Shown: piece by piece, positions 63,105 to 64,000 of the stretch
How positions within the stretch are numbered: position 1 is the first letter of the stretch
How the letters are laid out: each line of letters starts with the position of its first letter
Assembly (NCBI RefSeq): GCF_943734655.1
Contig: NC_071355.1
Location: forward strand, 210,079,103-210,143,102
Length of the DNA: 64,000 nucleotides
Origin: Sabethes cyaneus
Lineage: Eukaryota; Arthropoda; Insecta; Diptera; Culicidae
Direction of reading: 5' to 3'
The notes under the pieces: model-generated
Told to the model about the DNA's origin: nothing
Seen by the model: the letters and a program-made list of their open reading frames with translations, nothing else
The model's database searches: none
Program-made: the position numbers and the translations under genes

Positions 63105-64000
63105 TTTCGTCACACATCAGTTGGAGAATAGTAGATGATTAAATTTTATTGCCAATTATGTTGAGATATGAACCCATTGTATCCCAGCAAACAAGCATAT
63201 GTAACAAACGCTATAACGAACGCTTTCGTCATTTCGGCAGTCTAGTTTTAGGAGTTTATACAACACGTGATTGAATGTAAATTTTTTTGGTTGCGTTTAA
63301 CGCCTTGCTGGGCAAACTTGGTGCGTTTTGTCCACGGGCTTTGGCGTTCTGCATCACATAATGATTTTGACTCTTGCCAAAAATCATCAAAAATAAAATA
63401 TTGGTTTTTGTTAGGAAATTTCACCAGGAGTAAGTGTAAAAAGATCCCAAGTCTTCTAGAAGTTGAAAAACGTGGAACAAACACGCCGTTGCTCTGCAAA
63501 ATGTTGTTTTGCTTAAGCGGTGCATTCTGCACCACTGTACTCTACCATTGTGGGTATGAAATGGAGAAGGCAAATGAGGAGCGTCCAACATAGCTCTAGC
63601 CAGGGATGATTCCTCCTCAGAATAAAAAAAGAGGAGAGAAAAATTCACACTTTACTCAGTCGCGAATTATTGTGCTCCGTTTTGTTTTAACTTTTCTCTT
63701 TTTTACTGATTGCCATTGCTCAGCAGCCTGCACATTGATGTTCTACGTTCTACTCATTGAGAAGTGAACTGTGCAACAAAATGTTAATACACTTTTTGGC
63801 TGTGCATGATATGGGACGCAAAAAAACTGTTTAGACTTCTCGCAGCGGCAACAGCGCAAAAAATGTTGCATATGACGATAGTGGATGATAGATATGGCAA
63901 CACTGGAATACCCGTGCAGTTGCGGTTTCGCTCAATGAGAAACTAAAGTTTGTTTATATTTCTCTTCATTTTTGGCCTGTTTCGCTATGCGTGGATGGAT
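63105..64000. other. AT-rich non-coding DNA
   Basis: No gene is recognised. The short repeat at 63569-63602 is shared with 8580-8613. Frames up to 108 codons are chance. Confidence 0.4.
63569..63602. repeat. Short dispersed repeat shared with 8580-8613
   Basis: Contains GGCAAATGAGGAGCGTCCAA, then CATAGCTCTAGCCA. Confidence 0.5.

Overview
This is eukaryotic nuclear DNA, most likely from a mosquito (inference; no host gene is identifiable). The evidence is the repeat content: two RTE-clade LINE families (the clade of Aedes JAM1), jockey-superfamily LINEs, a short tRNA-derived SINE in four copies, BEL/Pao and Ty3/gypsy remnants, a Penelope-like element, hAT and TA-inserting (Tc1/mariner-type) non-autonomous elements, and a dispersed ~150-bp repeat around a 'CCCATACAAATGAAA' core. 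Almost every recognisable coding stretch is a transposable-element fragment, usually with stops or frameshifts. I see no operon, CRISPR array, rRNA or functional tRNA gene.

Layout. 0-7.7 kb: gypsy integrase and LINE fragments, a SINE, a 1.44-kb TA-flanked inverted-repeat element, a Tc1/mariner transposase remnant, and a jockey-type LINE lying between units of the ~150-bp repeat. 7.7-14 kb: mostly unique AT-rich DNA with one GC-rich island (about 11.9-12.6 kb) that could hold a first coding exon. 14-17.5 kb: a 222-bp foldback element, a 77-bp hairpin and a 1.3-kb Penelope-like element reduced to its GIY-YIG endonuclease between two 133-bp inverted repeats. 18.6-20.3 kb: a 13-bp-unit minisatellite. 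20.3-22 kb: three small MITEs among LINE scraps. 22-25.3 kb: unique non-coding DNA.

25.3-37.8 kb is a layered transposon nest whose order of insertion can be read from target-site duplications and from reading frames that rejoin. A jockey-type LINE (minus) is split by a 1062-bp hAT element (8-bp TSD), which itself carries an RTE 3' fragment. An RTE-2 copy (plus) is split by RTE-1 (minus, 12/14-bp TSD, TTC tail), by a 106-bp MITE and by a second hAT of the same family (perfect 8-bp TSD). RTE-1 is in turn split by a BEL/Pao pol fragment with an open frame of 583 codons and by an intact 407-codon LINE RT fragment (13-bp TSD).

37.8-42 kb: unique DNA, poly-A and a (TA)60 tract. 42-53.7 kb: further LINE, SINE and gypsy wreckage and a second RTE-1 copy. 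53.7-59.4 kb: unique non-coding DNA with homopolymeric and microsatellite runs. 59.4-63.1 kb: RTE-2 fragments in both orientations, one interrupted exactly at a TA by a 1157-bp MITE. The window looks like intergenic or intronic heterochromatin-like DNA of a repeat-rich insect genome.
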